The notes beneath the pieces are model-generated. The model had not been told where the DNA came from. It did no database searches and saw only the letters and a list, made by a program, of their open reading frames with translations. A DNA stretch of 49,221 bases from Eisenbergiella sp963559585. GTDB taxonomy: Bacteria; Bacillota; Clostridia; Lachnospirales; Lachnospiraceae. This document shows, one piece after another, positions 8,474 to 17,420 of this stretch. The stretch lies in the NCBI GenBank assembly GCA_963559585.1, contig CAUWLJ010000015.1, forward strand, positions 1 to 49,221, read 5' to 3'. The translations under genes and the position numbers were made by a program. The stretch's first letter is position 1. Every line of letters starts with the position of its first letter.

Positions 8474-8520
8474 AAGGCAGCCGCTCTATGTCAGACGTGA
8501 CATGGGCGGCTGCCTTTCTC
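8474..8520 (+). terminator. Rho-independent terminator after the lipoprotein gene
   Basis: AAGGCAGCCGC and GCGGCTGCCTT form a GC-rich stem, followed by TCTCCTTT. It ends the cyclophilin-lipoprotein unit. Confidence 0.8.
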
Positions 8521-8659
8521 CTTTCCCTTGTTCATACCCTGTTCACATTTCTTTTAAAAAAATTTCATCCCACACCCCATATTTTTTCACTTCTTCTGTT
8601 TATACTGTATTTATCAGTTAAGCAGACAACCAATTTTAATAAATAGCTTTTTCATAATA

Positions 8660-8685
8660 ATGCCAGGTAAGCAATTACCTGGCAT
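8660..8685. terminator. Perfect 11-bp inverted repeat between convergent genes
   Basis: ATGCCAGGTAA, a 4-nt loop, then TTACCTGGCAT. It lies between the plus-strand lipoprotein gene and the minus-strand transglutaminase gene. On the minus strand it is followed by TTATTATG, on the plus strand by CCTCCCTTTTC. A bidirectional terminator is likely. The rest of 8521-8748 is AT-rich and empty apart from the palindrome at 8709. Confidence 0.6.
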
Positions 8686-8708
8686 CCTCCCTTTTCAGGG
8701 CATATTTC

Positions 8709-8742
8709 GCTGCTGTCCGCCGGCATTTCCGTGAACAGCAGC
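8709..8742. repeat. 34-bp intergenic palindrome, family 1 copy a
   Basis: GCTGCTGT at the left and ACAGCAGC at the right frame an imperfect stem, 6 bp past the stop of the minus-strand transglutaminase gene. TTTTCTTT follows on the plus strand. Related copies are at 22593, 36586 and 42104; this is the most diverged in the loop. Confidence 0.6.
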
Positions 8743-8748
8743 TTTTCT

Positions 8749-11700
8749 TTATCGACTGCTCTTTGCTCCAGCCGGATTCCTCTCCGTCCCGGCCAGGATC
8801 TTCACCGCCAGCTCCACGCTCCCCACGTTGTAGCCGCTGCTTGCATAGATCCCGTTTCCTTCCTCATCCACGGCCACCAGAAGCGGCAGCTTGTCGGGCG
8901 CCGTATACATCCTCCTGGCAAGCGGCTCCGCCTGCTCCAGCCCTGCGTCGAAAAGGAAACGGATCCGGGGATCCTGCTCCCGCAGCCTGGCCAGCAGGGG
9001 ATATTCCATCGCTTCCCTCCCGGCAGTTACCAGGATCACCTGTATCTTCTCCTCCTCCGGTTTTCCTTCCCGTCCCCGGCCCATGCGTTCCAGCAGTTCG
9101 TTCAGCACATGCTCCGTGGGCTCCTGCCCGATCTCCAGAAAAGCCAGCAGGCTTCTTCGTCGGGAAAAAAGCTCACTGGAGGAAACCTCTTCTCCCCTCT
9201 CGTCCCTCAGGGAAAATGCAGGCAGGCGGCTGCACACCAGCATGTCCGCCAGGCCGGCCTTATGCAGGCTCATTTCGATCCGGCGCTCCTCCCCTTTTTT
9301 CAGTGTAAAAAACGTTTCCCGAACGTACTGGTTTCCGTTTGGCATACGGCTGCTGATAATCAGGCGATAAGCTCCGGGAGCAGGATGCAGGGTCAGGCTG
9401 CCCTGCTGCGGGCGGATCCCCTGGAAATTCAGCGTCTCATAGTCCGTTCCGTTCCAGCGGCCCAGCGTCCAGGTCTGGTAATAGATCCAGTCCTTTTCCT
9501 CCTTCATGTCCAGGATCAGCTTCGCAGGTCTCTCAGGCGCGTCAGCCCTCTCAGAACCGTCCCTGTTCGATTTCGATACGCAGATCCAGATGGAACGGCA
9601 GTCCCCGCCGGGTGCACCGCTCTCCGTCCCTCCATTCTCACTGTCAAAGCTGATCTCACCTCTGCCCCATACCTTTTCCTCCGGCAGGCCGCTGTGCAGA
9701 TCGTATTCCAGATATTCCGCCTCTCCCGTCACCGGATTCAGGCGCGCGGGAATCCCCAGGCTTCTGCATATCGCGGCGAAAAGAACCCTCTTTCCTTCTG
9801 CCCCGCCCCAGCGGCCGCAAAGAACCGCTGCAGGGGAGGGAAGCAGAGTCTCGTAGTCCTCCTCCGGGGCAAAACGAATCTGCGCCCTGATCCAGTCCCA
9901 GATGCGCTCCGGTCTGTCGCAGAAGCTTTGCCGCCAAAAGCCTTCCCGGAAGCCTGAAACCTCCTGATCCGGCTCCCCCTTCCCTTTTTCTTCCCCGGCA
10001 AAAAAAGCATCTATCTCCTGCCTGTAGGCCGTCAGCTCCTCCCGGTCAATGCGCGGGTTCAGGCAGTATCTCACATAGTCCGCCCGGCAGGGCCTCCCCC
10101 ACACCACCTCGCCCTTCTCATTTCTTCCCAGACGGATATGCTCCTGCCGGGAAGCAGAATGGCTCACATGCTGCTCCAGATCCCGGGCGCGAAGGTCACG
10201 GAAATCCTTATCCGACAGCACGGAAAGCAGCTCCAGGCGCTCCCTCTGCCAGTCATTCCCGGAAAGAAACCTGCCGGTCTCCTCCCAGCTGCATCCCGCC
10301 TTTTCCCGGATGATTCGTTCCGCTCCTCTCCGTGCCTTTTCCCGCATGGCCACATGTCCCCGGTCAGCAGGAAACGGAGCTGAAACCAGAAGCCTTTCCG
10401 CCTCCGCTCTCAGCACCCTCAACCTGCGTCCATGCTCCTCCAGCTTCTTGCCGCGCCTGTCGTTCGCTTCCTTCAGCCGCTTCCTCCCCCGCTCCTTCTG
10501 CGCCCTGTCCGGGACGGGCCAGGGCGCAGGGCGGTCGGCCGGAGCTTCCACACAGAAAAAGCCCCTGTCCGCCTCCTGATCCTGCAAAGCCGCCTCTGCC
10601 GTCCCTGCATCCTTCAGGCTGATACACACCTGCGTCTCATCTTTTCCGCACAGCCTCCAGCCCGTCCTGCCGTCCTTCTGCGCCTTCAGGAGAAAATCTC
10701 CCAGCCCGATCCGTATCTCTACCAAGCCCTGTTCATCCGTTTCCAGCCAGGCGGCGGAGGCCCACTCCGCCATGTTCAGGATCTGAACGGCCACCCTGAC
10801 GCCGGAAACGGGTTCTCCCATTTCATCGCAGACGCGGATCTTTACCCGGCGCACACGGGTGTAGTGCTCCGTCACGTTCACGAACCTGGCGCATCCGTCC
10901 CGCCCCACTTCCTGCTCCTCCGTGTCCAGCCCATAGGGAAGAAAAGTCCTGGCATACACCAGCAATGCCCTTGTGGCCGCATTGGTAAACCAGCCCCGAT
11001 CCAGCATTTCCTCCGGCTCACAGGCCCCAAGGAAATGCCATTTTCCGTCCACATAGACCTCCGCCCAGGCATGATTATCGTCACAGTGCGACCAGCGCGG
11101 CACGTATACCTGCCGGGCGGCAATCCCCACGCTGCGCAGGACCGTCACCAGAAAGGTGGATTCCTCCCCGCACCTGCCGCTGCCGGAACAATACACGGAC
11201 AGGGCTGACTGGGTGCGCAGATCCGTGGATTCGTAAGAGGCCTGGGAAGCGCACCAGTAATTGATCTCCAGGACGGCACGCTCCACGCACTCTGCCAGAG
11301 AAAGGGCGGACGCAGCTGTTTGGGCGGCGTTTCCTGAACCGGCCGTGTCTGTGTCTGTCAGAGCCGGTCCGCCTGAGCCTGCCGTATCTGTGTCTGTCAG
11401 AGCCGCCCCTTCCGTGCCTGCCGCACTCTCCGGCAGTTCCTCTGAACAGCCTCCCGCCCATTCCCGTATGAGCGGCATTACCTCATGACAGAAAAAAGCC
11501 CGGCAGTCCACAACAGCCTCCGAGTTGATCCGGTAATAGGCCACATGCTGCAGATAAATATCCTCCGGAAGCCTGCGGCACCATTCCACCTGTTTCCTCA
11601 GCCACACTGCATGGGAAGCAAATTTTCGCAGCAGCGCAAAGTCGTACTGAAAAGCATCCGACAGCGGCATGCTTCCATAATAGCACTGCAGCAGCACCCG

Positions 11701-11820
11701 CTCCTCTGCATTCACCTCCTTCATCGCCTCCTGTATCTGTATTCCCTTATTTCCCAGAAGGGGCAGCCTTCTGTGAAAAGCCGCCCCCGCATATTGGATC
11801 AATTTGTCCGAAAAAATCAC
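8749..11820 (-). CDS. Large transglutaminase-like protein with thioredoxin-fold-like C-terminus
   Basis: This roughly 1023-residue protein has no signal peptide. A transglutaminase-like core shows Cys in GSGRCGEES (about 217), His in DDNHAWAEV (about 250) and the following GKWHFLGAC strand. After it comes an Ig/carboxypeptidase-regulatory-like segment (VKIRVCDEMGEPVSGVRV, about 325-400). A second transglutaminase-like region (LCGRWGGAEGKRVLFAAICRSL) lacks the Cys. The last 140 residues resemble a thioredoxin fold without CxxC. A 13-residue unit (ALTDTDTAGSGxx) is repeated twice near residue 143. The start is set at GTG 11820, which overlaps the thrS stop as GTGA and has GGAGG 10 nt upstream; a GTG at 11829 sits too close to that site. 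Coupling to thrS suggests co-expression; the role is unknown. Confidence 0.75.
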   Translation of the reverse strand: MIFSDKLIQYAGAAFHRRLPLLGNKGIQIQEAMKEVNAEERVLLQCYYGSMPLSDAFQYDFALLRKFASHAVWLRKQVEWCRRLPEDIYLQHVAYYRINSEAVVDCRAFFCHEVMPLIREWAGGCSEELPESAAGTEGAALTDTDTAGSGGPALTDTDTAGSGNAAQTAASALSLAECVERAVLEINYWCASQASYESTDLRTQSALSVYCSGSGRCGEESTFLVTVLRSVGIAARQVYVPRWSHCDDNHAWAEVYVDGKWHFLGACEPEEMLDRGWFTNAATRALLVYARTFLPYGLDTEEQEVGRDGCARFVNVTEHYTRVRRVKIRVCDEMGEPVSGVRVAVQILNMAEWASAAWLETDEQGLVEIRIGLGDFLLKAQKDGRTGWRLCGKDETQVCISLKDAGTAEAALQDQEADRGFFCVEAPADRPAPWPVPDRAQKERGRKRLKEANDRRGKKLEEHGRRLRVLRAEAERLLVSAPFPADRGHVAMREKARRGAERIIREKAGCSWEETGRFLSGNDWQRERLELLSVLSDKDFRDLRARDLEQHVSHSASRQEHIRLGRNEKGEVVWGRPCRADYVRYCLNPRIDREELTAYRQEIDAFFAGEEKGKGEPDQEVSGFREGFWRQSFCDRPERIWDWIRAQIRFAPEEDYETLLPSPAAVLCGRWGGAEGKRVLFAAICRSLGIPARLNPVTGEAEYLEYDLHSGLPEEKVWGRGEISFDSENGGTESGAPGGDCRSIWICVSKSNRDGSERADAPERPAKLILDMKEEKDWIYYQTWTLGRWNGTDYETLNFQGIRPQQGSLTLHPAPGAYRLIISSRMPNGNQYVRETFFTLKKGEERRIEMSLHKAGLADMLVCSRLPAFSLRDERGEEVSSSELFSRRRSLLAFLEIGQEPTEHVLNELLERMGRGREGKPEEEKIQVILVTAGREAMEYPLLARLREQDPRIRFLFDAGLEQAEPLARRMYTAPDKLPLLVAVDEEGNGIYASSGYNVGSVELAVKILAGTERNPAGAKSSR

Positions 11821-13574
11821 TCTCTGCACTCCTCCCCCACACGCTTCACAAATTCTTCCATCGTCCGGCTTCCCAGGTCGCCCTCATCCCTGCTCCTCAC
11901 GGAAACCGTGTTTTCCTCCATTTCCTTCTGGCCCACGATCAGCATATACGGAATCTTTTCCATCTGAGCGCCCCTGATCTTGTAGCCGATCTTCTCATCC
12001 CGTCTGTCCATCTCACAGCGGATGCCCGCCGCCTTCAAAGCAGCCAGCACCTCCTCCCCATAGCCGAAAAATTTCTCGGAGATGGGAAGCACCTTTACCT
12101 GTACAGGCGCAAGCCACACGGGGAATTTACCCGCATAATGCTCGATCAGAATGCCGATGAAACGCTCGATGGAACCGAACACCACCCGATGGATCATGAT
12201 GGGGCGGTGCTTCTCTCCGTCCGCTCCCATATACTCCGCCTCAAAGCGCAAGGGAAGCTGGAAATCCAGCTGGATCGTGCCGCACTGCCAGGTTCTGCCC
12301 AGGGAATCCTGGAGGTGGAAGTCGATTTTGGGACCGTAGAACGCTCCGTCCCCCTCGTTCACCACATACTCCGTTCCCGTCTCCTCCAAGGCTCTGCGCA
12401 GCCCCTCCGTGGCCATCTCCCAGTCCTCATCGCTTCCGATGCTGTCCTCCGGCCTGGTGGAAAGCTCCACATGATAGGGGAAGCCGAATCTGCCGTACAC
12501 CTCATGGATCAGGCGCATCACGCCCTTGATTTCATCCGTGATCTGTTCCTGGGTCATGAAAATATGGGCGTCGTCCTGGGTAAAGCAGCGCACCCGCATC
12601 AGGCCGTGCATCTGGCCGGATTTCTCGTGACGGTGCACCAGTCCCAGCTCACCGATGCGCAGAGGCAGATCCCGGTAGGAGCGGGCCTGGGATTTGTATA
12701 CCAGCATACCGCCGGGACAGTTCATGGGCTTGATGGCATAGTCCTCCTCGTCGATGGTGGTGGTATACATGTTTTCCCTGTAATGCTCCCAATGCCCGGA
12801 GGTCTCCCACAGCTTCCGGCTCAGGATGATGGGTGTGGAGATCTCCTGATACCCTTCCCGCTCATGCAGCCGTCTCCAGTAATCGATGAGCAGGTTTTTC
12901 AGCACCATTCCCCTGGGCAGGAAGAACGGAAAGCCCGGCCCCTCCTCCATGAGAGTGAAAAGCCCCAGCTCCTTTCCCAGCTTCCGATGATCCCGTCTCT
13001 TTGCCTCCTCGATGCGCTCCACGTACTGGGCCAGCTCCTCCTTCGTGGGAAAAGAAGTGCCGTAGATTCTGGTAAGCATCCTGTTCTTCTCACTGCCTCT
13101 CCAGTATGCTCCGGCCAGGCTGGTGAGCTTAAACGCCTTCACGTACCCGGTATGGGCCAGATGAGGCCCGGCGCACAGATCCACAAAATCCCCCTGCTTA
13201 TAAAAGCTGATCACCGCATCCTCCGGCAGATCCCGGATCAGCTCCACCTTGTAGTCCTCTCCCCTGTTCTCCATCAGTTCAATGGCCTCCTGCCTGGGCA
13301 GAGTGAAGCGCTCCAGGCGCAGACGCTCCTTCACGATCCGCTTCATTTCTTTCTCGATGGCCGCAAAATCATCGCTGGAAATAGGGCTTGCAAACTCAAA
13401 ATCATAGTAAAAACCATCCTCAATGGCAGGCCCGATGGCAAGCTTCGCATCAGGATACAGCTTTTTCACCGCCTGTGCCAGGATGTGGGAGGTGGTGTGG
13501 CGAAACGTCCTTGCACCCTCCTCCTGAACAAAATCCAGTTCTCCTCTTTCTCCGTTTTTCAGAATAACTTCCAT
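11817..13574 (-). CDS. thrS: Threonyl-tRNA synthetase, without TGS domain
   Basis: This class II synthetase attaches threonine to tRNA-Thr. The N2 editing domain (HTTSHILAQAV, later CAGPHL, residues about 28-170) removes mischarged serine. The catalytic core has motif 2 around LGLVHRHEKSGQMHGLMRVR, zinc ligands in MNCPGGM and the later His residues, and motif 3 near IHRVVFGSIERF. A C-terminal anticodon-binding domain follows. At 585 residues it is about 55 shorter than typical ThrRS, because the N-terminal TGS domain is missing: the protein begins almost at the editing domain. The start at 13574 is preferred because GGAGGA lies 4 nt before it; the ATG at 13586 has no ribosome site. Expression is controlled by the upstream T-box. 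Confidence 0.95.
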   Translation of the reverse strand: MEVILKNGERGELDFVQEEGARTFRHTTSHILAQAVKKLYPDAKLAIGPAIEDGFYYDFEFASPISSDDFAAIEKEMKRIVKERLRLERFTLPRQEAIELMENRGEDYKVELIRDLPEDAVISFYKQGDFVDLCAGPHLAHTGYVKAFKLTSLAGAYWRGSEKNRMLTRIYGTSFPTKEELAQYVERIEEAKRRDHRKLGKELGLFTLMEEGPGFPFFLPRGMVLKNLLIDYWRRLHEREGYQEISTPIILSRKLWETSGHWEHYRENMYTTTIDEEDYAIKPMNCPGGMLVYKSQARSYRDLPLRIGELGLVHRHEKSGQMHGLMRVRCFTQDDAHIFMTQEQITDEIKGVMRLIHEVYGRFGFPYHVELSTRPEDSIGSDEDWEMATEGLRRALEETGTEYVVNEGDGAFYGPKIDFHLQDSLGRTWQCGTIQLDFQLPLRFEAEYMGADGEKHRPIMIHRVVFGSIERFIGILIEHYAGKFPVWLAPVQVKVLPISEKFFGYGEEVLAALKAAGIRCEMDRRDEKIGYKIRGAQMEKIPYMLIVGQKEMEENTVSVRSRDEGDLGSRTMEEFVKRVGEECRE

Positions 13575-13672
13575 ATCTTCCTCCATTCCGCCGCAGACGG
13601 CTTAAAGCTGCCGGCCTGGCCACCTCAGATTCCTGCTGTTTAAGGCGTCAGACACAGTCCCAGGTAAACAGA

Positions 13673-14125
13673 AACTAAAAAGCACCCCCGGAAGGACCGC
13701 AGATATACTGCAATTCTTCTAAGGGTGCATTCACTTTTTTATGGGGTATGCACGGTTCCACCTTAACTTTTCACTTCAGACTCTTTCAAGCCCTAATCCT
13801 TAACGCGGATAAACGTCCATATTTATGGAAGCGCTGTACATAAGGAACCGCCCTGTCTCAGACAGGCCTTCCCGGCAGGCGTCATGCGCCGGCCTGCGCA
13901 TCCTTTTCATATGGAGGCTCCGGAATGGTTTCCACTTCCCACGCCGCAGAGGACTTCCACCAAATGTCCTCCTCTCTGTCCGCGCCGTACCTTAGAAGCT
14001 GCTTTTTCCTTCATTGCCTTTCTTTTATTCCTGCCGGCAGCAAGCCAGTCAGCCATATCTGCATGGATATTGGCGGCTGCCGCAAGGTTCAAACGCCTGC
14101 CGCTCTGCAGCGGGGTGTTTCACTG
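13673..14125 (-). ncRNA. T-box leader of thrS (threonine)
   Basis: The minus-strand leader has the T-box landmarks in order. There is a Stem I AGAGAG bulge and a GGTGGAA-type terminal loop near 13950-13980. A specifier loop reads GAA-ACC-A near 13925-13935 (ACC = Thr). The antiterminator sequence AAGGTGGAACCGTGC (13750-13764) can pair with ATGCACCCTT. A terminator stem GCACCC/GGGTGC (13682-13728) is followed by TTTTTAG. Uncharged tRNA-Thr should favour antitermination. The leader fills most of the 600 bp between thrS and spoVG. Confidence 0.9.
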
Positions 14126-14130
14126 ACTGT

Positions 14131-14160
14131 ATCCTACCACCGCTGCGGCGCAGAAGTCAA
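14131..14160 (-). promoter_or_regulatory. Promoter of the thrS T-box transcript
   Basis: TTGACT (14155-14160) and TAGGAT (14131-14136) on the minus strand, 18 bp apart, are placed just upstream of Stem I of the T-box. Confidence 0.6.
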
Positions 14161-14185
14161 GCCTTTTATGGCAGCAGCTCAGCTG

Positions 14186-14461
14186 CTACGCCGTTTCTTC
14201 CGGCTCCGTCAGCGCCCTCTCATACCGTTCCAGAATCATGCTCTGGATGTTCTCCCTGGTGGACTGATTGATGGGATGAGCAATATCCCTGTACTCACCG
14301 TCCGCCGCCTTCTTGCTGGGCATTGCAATGAACAGCCCCTTCTCTCCTTCGATCACCTTAATATCGTGCACCACGAACTCATCGTCTATGGTAATCGACA
14401 CAATGGCCTTCATCTTGCCCTCCTTGGTGATTTTCCGTACCCGCACATCTGTTATCCTCAT
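14186..14461 (-). CDS. spoVG: Septation/sporulation regulator SpoVG
   Basis: This 91-residue protein matches SpoVG throughout: MRITDVRVRKI at the start, then ITIDDEFVVHDIKVIEG, FIAMPSKK and FRDIAHPI-like YRDIAHPINQSTRE. SpoVG is a small DNA/RNA-binding regulator of cell division, sporulation and surface genes in Firmicutes. The start at 14461 is chosen over an in-frame ATG at 14488 because GGGAGG lies 8 nt upstream and the protein then begins like other SpoVG proteins. It follows glgD by 23 bp on the same strand and so is probably in the glgCD transcript. Confidence 0.95.
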   Translation of the reverse strand: MRITDVRVRKITKEGKMKAIVSITIDDEFVVHDIKVIEGEKGLFIAMPSKKAADGEYRDIAHPINQSTRENIQSMILERYERALTEPEETA

Positions 14462-14484
14462 GTAACCTGCCTCCCTCTTATCCT

Positions 14485-15603
14485 TCAAATGCCGTATCTT
14501 GCATTTTTCTCCACCACGATCTTGATTCCGTCCTCCCCCTTATAATAGGTGTTGGCTCTGATCGTATCCCTGCTCTCCACGATGCAGTTCTCGATATGGG
14601 AATTATCACCAATATAGACGTCATTTAAAATGATGGAGTTCTTAATATAGCAGTTGTTTCCGATGTAGGATTTCTTGAAAATAACGGAATCCTCCACCGT
14701 CCCGTTGACGATACATCCGCTGGAGATCAGGCTGTTGCTCACCTGAGCGCCCACGTTGTACTTGGCGGGTGGAAGGTCATCCACCTTGGAATAAATATCC
14801 GGGTACTGCCGGAAGAAATAATTCCTGATCTCCGGCTTCAAAAAGTCCATATTCGTCTCGTAGTAGTCCTCCACGGAGGCGATGTTACGCCAGTATTCCT
14901 TGATCTTATAGCCGTACATCCTCTTCTGGTTCTTGTAGCGGATCAGGATGTCCTTCACGAAATCGTAGCGGTCCTCCTGGGCGCAGCGCTCGATCATCTC
15001 GATCAGGAGACGGCGGCGGATCACGTAGATACCGCAGGAAATAGTGCTGCTTCTGGCCACCACAGGCTTCTCCTCAAACTCCTCGATCCTGCATTCCTCA
15101 TTCATCTTCAGGATACCGTAACGCTCCACATTGGCGGCGGCAGGCATGTCCCTGCAGACGATGGTTACATCCGCCTTTCTCTCTATGTGATATTCCAGAA
15201 CCTTGTTGTAGTCCATCTTGTACACGCAGTCCCCGGAGGCGATCACCACGTAGGGCTCGTGGCTGCTCTTTAAGAAGGAAAGGTTCTGGTACATAGCGTC
15301 CGCCGTTCCCCGATACCAGAAGCTGTTGTCTGCCGTCACGGTAGGAGTAAACACATACAGGCCGCCCTGCTTGCGCCCGAAATCCCACCACTTGGAGGAA
15401 TTGAGATGTTCGTTCAGGCTCCTGGCGTTGTACTGGATAAACACGCCCACCTTCTGGATATGGGAGTTGGTCATATTGCTCAGCGCAAAGTCGATGCTTC
15501 GGTAGCTGCCTGCGATTGGCATGGCTCCGATCGCCCTTTTCTGAGCCAGCTCCCTCATTCTCCGGCTGCTGCCTCCCGCTAAAATAATTCCTATCGCTCT
15601 CAC
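14485..15603 (-). CDS. glgD: Glucose-1-phosphate adenylyltransferase subunit GlgD
   Basis: This 372-residue homologue of ADP-glucose pyrophosphorylase has the nucleotidyltransferase N-domain (GIILAGGSSRRM, GSYRSIDFALSNMTNS, ASGDCVYKMDY) and a C-terminal left-handed beta-helix with hexapeptide-like repeats (SYIGNNCYIKNSIILNDVYIGDNSHIENCIV). Compared with GlgC the substrate-binding loops are altered, as expected for the GlgD subunit that partners GlgC in Firmicutes and raises its activity in ADP-glucose and glycogen synthesis. It starts with GTG at 15603, overlapping the glgC stop as GTGA, so the two subunits are translationally coupled. Confidence 0.95.
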   Translation of the reverse strand: MRAIGIILAGGSSRRMRELAQKRAIGAMPIAGSYRSIDFALSNMTNSHIQKVGVFIQYNARSLNEHLNSSKWWDFGRKQGGLYVFTPTVTADNSFWYRGTADAMYQNLSFLKSSHEPYVVIASGDCVYKMDYNKVLEYHIERKADVTIVCRDMPAAANVERYGILKMNEECRIEEFEEKPVVARSSTISCGIYVIRRRLLIEMIERCAQEDRYDFVKDILIRYKNQKRMYGYKIKEYWRNIASVEDYYETNMDFLKPEIRNYFFRQYPDIYSKVDDLPPAKYNVGAQVSNSLISSGCIVNGTVEDSVIFKKSYIGNNCYIKNSIILNDVYIGDNSHIENCIVESRDTIRANTYYKGEDGIKIVVEKNARYGI

Positions 15604-16874
15604 TTTTCTCCACCTGCCTTAATCAAAGATTTGCCGCCTGCAAGAGCTGCATCACTGTAATCGGAAAGGGAAGTCTCTCCGAAAATCACCGTATTTTTAC
15701 CGATAACTACATCGTCAGGAATCACGCTGTGCTCGCCCACCGTAACGATTCCGCTGTTGTAGATATGGGGGGCCAGATCGTTCTCTGCTTCCTCTCCCAC
15801 TCCCATCCTTACAGCATTTCCCACCCGCACATTCTCGGCGATGATGGCCTTGTCCAGCTCACAGCCGTCGCCCACCTGGGTGTTGTTCATGATAATGGAA
15901 TCCCGTACCACCGTATCCTTTCCGATGGTTACGCCGCAGCCGATCACAGAATTGTACACTTTTCCGTAAATCTCGCTCCCCTCGCCCACGATGCTCCTCT
16001 CGATGAGACCGTCTGCGGACACGTACTGGGGAGGAAGGATCTCGCTCTTGGTATAAATCTTCCAGTATTCCTCGTACAGGTTGAATTCGGGAACAATATC
16101 GCTCAGCTCCATGTTGGCTTCCCAGTAGGAATTCAGAGTTCCCACATCCTTCCAGTAGCCGTTGAATTCATAGGCGTACATGGGCGCGCCTTTCTCATGG
16201 CAGTAGGGGATGACATGCTTTCCAAAATCCAGATTGGGCTGGGATGCCTTGGCGATCAGCGCTTCCTTCAGCGTCCTCCAGTTGAAAATATAGATTCCCA
16301 TGGAAGCCAGATTGCTCCTGGGATTCGCAGGCTTCTCCTCAAAATCGGTGATCCTTCCGCTCTCATCCGTGATCATGATGCCGAACCGCTTTGCCTCCTC
16401 CATGGGTACGGGCATAACGGCGATGGTGCACTCCGCACCGTTCTGCTTGTGGTAATCCAGCATCACCTCGTAGTCCATCTTGTAGATGTGGTCGCCGGAA
16501 AGGATCAGTATGTAGTCGGGATTGTAGCTGTCCATGTAGTCGATATTCTGATAAATAGCGTTAGCCGTCCCGGTATACCACTCACTGTTCTCTATCTTCT
16601 CATAGGGGGGGAGCACCGTCACGCCTCCGATATTCCTGTCCAGATCCCAGGGAATACCGATCCCGATGTGGGTATTCAGACGCAGCGGCTGGTACTGGGT
16701 CAATACGCCCACCGTGTCCACGCCCGAATTGATACAGTTGCTCAGGGGGAAATCAATGATCCTGTATTTCCCGCCAAAGGACACCGCAGGCTTCGCAACC
16801 TTGGAAGTCAGAACGCCCAGTCTGCTTCCCTGGCCGCCTGCCAGCAGCATAGCGATCATTTCTTTTTTAACCAT
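15600..16874 (-). CDS. glgC: Glucose-1-phosphate adenylyltransferase catalytic subunit GlgC
   Basis: This 424-residue enzyme makes ADP-glucose from ATP and glucose-1-phosphate, the committed step of bacterial glycogen synthesis. Motifs include LAGGQGSRLGVLT (residues about 11-23), KPAVSFGGKYRIIDFPLSN, the WYTGTANAIYQN block, LSGDHIYKMDY with the catalytic Asp, and EEKPANPRSNLASMGIYIF. A C-terminal beta-helix domain follows. GAGGTGATGAC precedes the ATG. It heads an operon glgC-glgD-spoVG. No branching enzyme or synthase gene is in the window. Confidence 0.97.
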   Translation of the reverse strand: MVKKEMIAMLLAGGQGSRLGVLTSKVAKPAVSFGGKYRIIDFPLSNCINSGVDTVGVLTQYQPLRLNTHIGIGIPWDLDRNIGGVTVLPPYEKIENSEWYTGTANAIYQNIDYMDSYNPDYILILSGDHIYKMDYEVMLDYHKQNGAECTIAVMPVPMEEAKRFGIMITDESGRITDFEEKPANPRSNLASMGIYIFNWRTLKEALIAKASQPNLDFGKHVIPYCHEKGAPMYAYEFNGYWKDVGTLNSYWEANMELSDIVPEFNLYEEYWKIYTKSEILPPQYVSADGLIERSIVGEGSEIYGKVYNSVIGCGVTIGKDTVVRDSIIMNNTQVGDGCELDKAIIAENVRVGNAVRMGVGEEAENDLAPHIYNSGIVTVGEHSVIPDDVVIGKNTVIFGETSLSDYSDAALAGGKSLIKAGGEK

Positions 16875-16934
16875 GTCATCACCTCATTTTTCCGTACCGC
16901 CCGGCACACTGTTCCATGCAGGAAACATAGTAAG

Positions 16935-16963
16935 ATTATAGCATATTCCACCGCAAAAGTGAA
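16935..16963 (-). promoter_or_regulatory. Promoter of glgC-glgD-spoVG
   Basis: TTCACT (16958-16963) and TATAAT (16935-16940) on the minus strand, 17 bp apart, with a TGC extended -10. The leader would be about 55 nt. Confidence 0.65.
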
Positions 16964-17145
16964 TAATAACTTACAATTTTTTCCGGTTTACGGTTATAAA
17001 TTTAGTAGATATTTTACATATTTCCTAATACTATACTACATGTGTTATGTACTTTCAATAATGTAAGGGGCGCTTTTCCCCGACATCTTTTTCATATTTT
17101 CTACAAAATTCGCGTAAGGAGGGGCTTGGATTCCCGAGAGGACTC

Positions 17146-17191
17146 TGCGGCCGCCTGCCTCTCCGGAACCCGGCTGTGGCAGGCGGCCGCA
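17146..17191. repeat. Perfect 14-bp GC-rich inverted repeat upstream of murC
   Basis: TGCGGCCGCCTGCC (17146-17159) is repeated inverted at 17178-17191 with an 18-nt loop. It lies in the 546-bp gap between divergent glgC and murC and touches the -35 box of the predicted murC promoter. TTTTTT appears 13 nt downstream. It could be a terminator of a short upstream transcript (17040-17145 contains no convincing ORF) or an operator. The rest of the gap is AT-rich promoter DNA and a plain murC leader. Confidence 0.65.
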
Positions 17192-17199
17192 AATTTCTG

Positions 17200-17228
17200 T
17201 TGGTTTTTTCCTTTTATGTGCGTATAAT
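17200..17228 (+). promoter_or_regulatory. Promoter of murC
   Basis: TTGGTT (17200-17205) and a perfect TATAAT (17223-17228), 17 bp apart. The murC leader would be about 185 nt. Confidence 0.6.
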
Positions 17229-17420
17229 AGGTTCATAGGAAAAACGTCCGGCCAAAATTGCGGGAGTGCGGAGCACGGAACAATTCGCCAGGCAGCTTTT
17301 GACCCCTGCATCATTTCTTATTCTTATATCAGGAGGAGCAGGCAGTTGTCATTGGCCGCCGCGTCTGGGGCGTAACTGTAAATTTTCATAAAAATAATTT
17401 ATAAAAGGCAGGTTATCTAT

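Noticed and set aside
12138..13643. 501-codon plus-strand frame opposite thrS
   Set aside because: Shadow of a highly conserved synthetase gene.
17045..17314. Small minus-strand ORF upstream of murC
   Set aside because: Crosses the GC palindrome and the promoter; no ribosome site or homology visible.
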